From Chloroflexota bacterium (GTDB lineage: Bacteria > Chloroflexota > Anaerolineae > Anaerolineales > Anaerolineaceae), in contig JAGVUS010000482.1 of the NCBI GenBank assembly GCA_019136175.1, positions 1 to 8,772 on the forward strand: 8,772 nucleotides of DNA. The letters are read 5' to 3'. The notes under the pieces were generated by a model that was not told the origin of the DNA, searched no databases, and saw nothing but the letters and a program-made list of their open reading frames with translations. Positions 6,373-8,772 of the stretch are shown here, one piece after another (position 1 is the stretch's first letter; the number at the start of each line of letters is the position of its first letter). The position numbers and the translations under genes are program-made.

Positions 6373-6963
6373 TTACGGAAGAATAACAAAAACAAGGTCT
6401 TTTATTTGCTCAAACGTAGACTCGCCTATGCCGTCGACAAACAGCAAATCTTCAATGGATAAAAAAGGCCCTTTTGTATCGCGATATGTGATGATTGCAT
6501 TTGCCTTTGTAGGACCAATGCCGGGCAATGCCTCCAGTTGATCAAACGTTGCCTGGTTTAGATCAATTGGGTTGCCCGGAGATGGAATCACTTGATTAGT
6601 GGAAATTGGAATGTTCCGTTCTCCAATCGGGATCTGGGTAACTGGCGGGATGTGTATTTGTTGACCGTCGCGTAGTTGTGCCGCAAGATTGATACTGGAT
6701 CCGTCTGCATTTTTAGTCAGTCCGCCGGCAAGGAGCAGCAGGTCGTTGACCCTGCTGCCCCGGGGAACCTGGTAGACACCGGGTTGAACAATTTCACCAG
6801 ATACGTATACGGTAATGGGGCTCAGAGTTGCTGTTGGTTCCAGGAGGATTGGAGTTCCCCTGGGAGGGCGAGCAATCAGGAGAATGATTGCTGATGCCAG
6901 AAACGTAAAAAGGACAATTAATAAAATGATCTGCCAGCCCTTGATTGATTGTGTTTCGATCAT
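6373..6963 (-). CDS. comEA: ComEA-type DNA-binding protein (SLBB plus helix-hairpin-helix)
   Basis: ComEA is a membrane-anchored receptor that binds double-stranded DNA during natural transformation. The 196 residues contain a short cytoplasmic start, one membrane helix (about 11-31), a Pro/Thr-rich spacer, and an SLBB domain at about 50-107 (VYVSGEIVQPGVYQVPRGS, then LLLLAGGL and DGQQIHIP). A second low-complexity spacer leads to a tandem helix-hairpin-helix at about 133-196, with DLNQATFDQLEALPGIGPTK and the second hairpin around VDGIGE. I chose the ATG at 6961-6963 because it places a normal N-terminus just before the membrane helix, though its Shine-Dalgarno is weak. A TTG at 7036-7038 with AAGGA 5 nt upstream would add 25 residues and overlap the DUF1385 gene. 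No comEC is in the window, so competence cannot be concluded. Confidence 0.9.
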   Translation of the reverse strand: MIETQSIKGWQIILLIVLFTFLASAIILLIARPPRGTPILLEPTATLSPITVYVSGEIVQPGVYQVPRGSRVNDLLLLAGGLTKNADGSSINLAAQLRDGQQIHIPPVTQIPIGERNIPISTNQVIPSPGNPIDLNQATFDQLEALPGIGPTKANAIITYRDTKGPFLSIEDLLFVDGIGESTFEQIKDLVFVILP

Positions 6964-6989
6964 TGGAAATCCGATTAGTGAAAATGCCC

Positions 6990-7049
6990 GGCAATTATTC
7001 CTTGTCTGTTCAAATGTTATTGGAATTTTCCAAGGCAATTAATTCCTTG
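6990..7049. repeat. Short imperfect direct repeat at the DUF1385/comEA junction
   Basis: GGCAATTATTCCTTG (6990-7004) and GGCAATTAATTCCTTG (7034-7049) are identical except for one extra A. They lie on either side of the DUF1385 stop, about 44 bp apart. On the coding strand each reads as AAGGA followed by a TTG, resembling a ribosome site plus start. It may be chance or a small duplication. Confidence 0.45.
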
Positions 7050-7900
7050 AGCGCCATACTGGATACTTCCAACATGTCAGGCGAAGGTTCGCGGGTTGTC
7101 ATTTTTTGCAACCATAAATTAGGAAAGACCAACATCCTGACAATTGGGTTACTCAGATGATTTGCGGTCCATCGCATATATTCATATGCAAGGATAACTA
7201 TAACAGGGATCAGCAAAATTCTACTTAAGATCCTCCATATTAAATCAAGAGGTCCAAGTAAAGCAAAGACAACTATGGATATCACAACAACAATTAAAAG
7301 AAACCCCGTGCCACACCGTGGATGTTCCAATGGGAAAGGGCTTATGTTTTCAGGGCTTAATTCCACCTGTGCCTCATATGCATTGATGGTTTTGTGTTCA
7401 GCTCCATGATAGGCAAAAAAGCGGTGGATTTCCGGCATTTTTCCGATTGCCCAAACATAAACCATGAGGAAGATCAACCGAATTATCCCCTCAATGAAGT
7501 TGATTACAAATGAATTGGTCTCAATGATTTTTTCCAATCCCCCCGCGATCAAGGTTGGGAGCACAAAAAAAATTCCGATCCCAATGACGAGTGATACGCC
7601 AACAGTTCCATACAGTGCAGGACCTTCGATTTTTTCTTCCTCGCCCGTTTGTTGGTTTGCAGAAAGGACAAGAAGCCTGGTACCCAGGAGTAATGCATCA
7701 AGGAGGATAATCATTCCGCGCAGGAATGGTATTTTTATAAGCCTGGATTTGTATAATCCTGTTAATTCTTCCTTATGAATCGCTAATTCACCGTTGGGTT
7801 TACGAAACACTGCTGTTACATACTTTGAGCCGCGCATCATGACGCCCTCAAGCAGCGCCTGCCCTCCGTATGATGGGAACCTAAGTTTCTCTTCTGGCAT
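7010..7900 (-). CDS. yqhQ: DUF1385 (YqhQ-like) membrane protein
   Basis: This 296-residue protein matches DUF1385/YqhQ, a membrane protein family of unsettled function. Signatures in order are YGGQALLEGVMMRG (11-24), a hydrophobic IPFLRGMIILLDAL stretch (57-70), membrane helices near 100-120 and 133-152, and the highly conserved FAYHGAEHKTINAYE (162-176) with two histidines and acidic residues. HPRCGTGFLL (193-202), further helices near 201-235, AYEYMRW (238-244) and a closing PDMLEVSSMALKEL segment (274-287) follow. The clustered His, Cys and Glu residues hint at metal binding or catalysis, but this is inference. The ATG is 12 nt after the M20 peptidase stop with a weak ribosome site. ComEA follows after 46 nt. 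Family firm; function unknown. Confidence 0.9.
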   Translation of the reverse strand: MPEEKLRFPSYGGQALLEGVMMRGSKYVTAVFRKPNGELAIHKEELTGLYKSRLIKIPFLRGMIILLDALLLGTRLLVLSANQQTGEEEKIEGPALYGTVGVSLVIGIGIFFVLPTLIAGGLEKIIETNSFVINFIEGIIRLIFLMVYVWAIGKMPEIHRFFAYHGAEHKTINAYEAQVELSPENISPFPLEHPRCGTGFLLIVVVISIVVFALLGPLDLIWRILSRILLIPVIVILAYEYMRWTANHLSNPIVRMLVFPNLWLQKMTTREPSPDMLEVSSMALKELIALENSNNI

Positions 7901-7912
7901 ACAAATGGCTTT

Positions 7913-8772
7913 CTATGCGGATTGATCACCAAAAAAATAGAAGAAGTGGATCAGGGATTGAATCCCTTTTTTCCAGGTCGGAAGGTGCAACTTTTCGTTT
8001 GGGCTGTGAATATTATCACCAGGCAAGCCAAAACCCGTTAAAACGGAATCGATTTTCAATATTTGTTGCATATCAGCAACAATGGGGACGCTCCCTCCTT
8101 CGCGCTTATATACTGGGGGGCGCTGCCAGACAACTTCAAAGGCTTTCGCCAACGCCAGTGCTGCGGGTTGATCTGGATCCGACATGCTTGCCGGTCCGCC
8201 TCCCAGGTAACTTAGCTCCCAGCGAATACCGTCTGGTGCATTCATCTCCAGGTATCGTCTTAATTGCTGTTCCACATCTCTGGGGTGTTGGTCTGGCACA
8301 AGCCGCATGGAAACCTTTGCCATTGCCCAAGCGGGGATTACGGTTTTGGAGCCTTTACCGGTGAAGCCCGAAAAAATGCCATTAACATCCAAATGTGGGA
8401 CGTACTCCGACTTGCTCAACGGGGGTATAGCCTTTTTCGCCATACAAACCAGGAGATCCCGTTTGTTCTAGGAAGTAAGCGGGATCAGTTGGCAATTGAG
8501 ACAAATTTTGTTTTTCGGCGTCGGATAGGATGCGAACGGTATCATAAAAACCAGGCAGTGTAACGCGACCATCTTCATCATGCATACCGCTAATTATTTT
8601 GCACAATGCATTCGCAGGATTTTGAATCGCACCTCCGAATTGTCCTGAATGGAGGTCATGATCAGGTCCAAAGACTTTTAATTCAAAATATGCCAGACCC
8701 CGTAATCCATACACAATTGTTGGGGTATTTGGGTCGATCATTCCAGCATCAGGATTTAATGCAACCGTACTG
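7913..8772 (-). pseudogene. M20-family peptidase/dipeptidase, frameshifted, 5' end beyond the window
   Basis: About 285 C-terminal residues of an M20 metallopeptidase (ArgE/DapE/dipeptidase-like) are encoded, split between two frames. The upstream part (8772 to about 8394) runs from STVALNPDAGM through YGLRGLAYFEL, the dimerisation-domain signature DLHSGQFGG and GEKGYTP to VRPT, then hits a stop at 8382-8384. The downstream part resumes one frame over with LDVNGIFSGFTGKG. It continues through RLVPDQHP, GGSVPIV and the GDNIHSPNEK metal-ligand region to the stop at 7913-7915. The two halves join perfectly if one base is removed from the AAA at 8391-8393 (TTT on the coding strand). Both halves are otherwise intact, so this is either a very recent mutation or a sequencing error. 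The N-terminal metal-binding half is outside the window. Such enzymes cleave dipeptides or N-acyl amino acids; the substrate is not predictable here. Confidence 0.85.

Noticed and set aside
6735..6758. Hairpin GCAGCAGG/CCTGCTGC inside comEA
   Set aside because: It lies in conserved SLBB-domain coding sequence and has no U-run on either strand, so it is not a terminator. The pairing is probably a by-product of the Leu-rich coding stretch.
8382..8443. Programmed +1 frameshift in the M20 gene
   Set aside because: Slipping from TTT to TTG is possible in principle, but the next codon is GGA, not a stop or known pause codon. No internal Shine-Dalgarno or strong downstream structure is evident. Mutation or sequencing error is simpler.

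Overview
This is a moderate-GC bacterial chromosomal segment packed with housekeeping genes. The gene set (a 7TM-HD phosphohydrolase, a YqhQ/DUF1385 membrane protein, a ComEA with an SLBB domain, LysM and DUF192 proteins, NarL-type regulators) and the repeated use of TTG starts suggest a Chloroflexota bacterium, possibly class Anaerolineae. That assignment is an inference from gene content and protein style, not from a marker gene. There are no rRNA, tRNA, CRISPR, IS or phage genes, and no stretch over 300 bases lacks a gene.

Layout. Positions 1-1347 (minus strand) hold a three-gene unit read leftwards: a receiver-only response regulator, a DUF192 protein, and a secreted LysM protein that runs off the left edge. 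A 55-bp divergent gap (1348-1402) separates this unit from the plus-strand pair xth (exonuclease III, TTG start) and a NarL/LuxR-type response regulator. The regulator has its own likely promoter and ends in a rho-independent terminator. From 2913 to the right edge everything is on the minus strand and closely spaced. Read right to left it is: an M20 peptidase (frameshifted, 5' end off the edge), DUF1385/YqhQ, ComEA, YqeY, the 7TM-HD phosphohydrolase (PgpH-like), YbeY and a DgkA-type lipid kinase.

How the genes fit together. The yqeY-pgpH-ybeY-dgkA run resembles the cluster known from Gram-positive bacteria, but no phoH lies between yqeY and pgpH. By family knowledge its members act in second-messenger (c-di-AMP) turnover, rRNA/ribosome quality and undecaprenol or diacylglycerol phosphorylation. 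ComEA adds surface DNA binding for uptake. The left unit links a receiver-only regulator to a secreted cell-wall-binding protein. Neither response regulator has a histidine kinase gene in the window.

No clearly undescribed system is visible. The points most worth a second look are: the single-base frameshift in the M20 peptidase; a terminator hairpin that also encodes the end and stop codon of the convergent dgkA; a symmetrical TATGATA element in the divergent promoter gap; and the receiver/DUF192/LysM unit.
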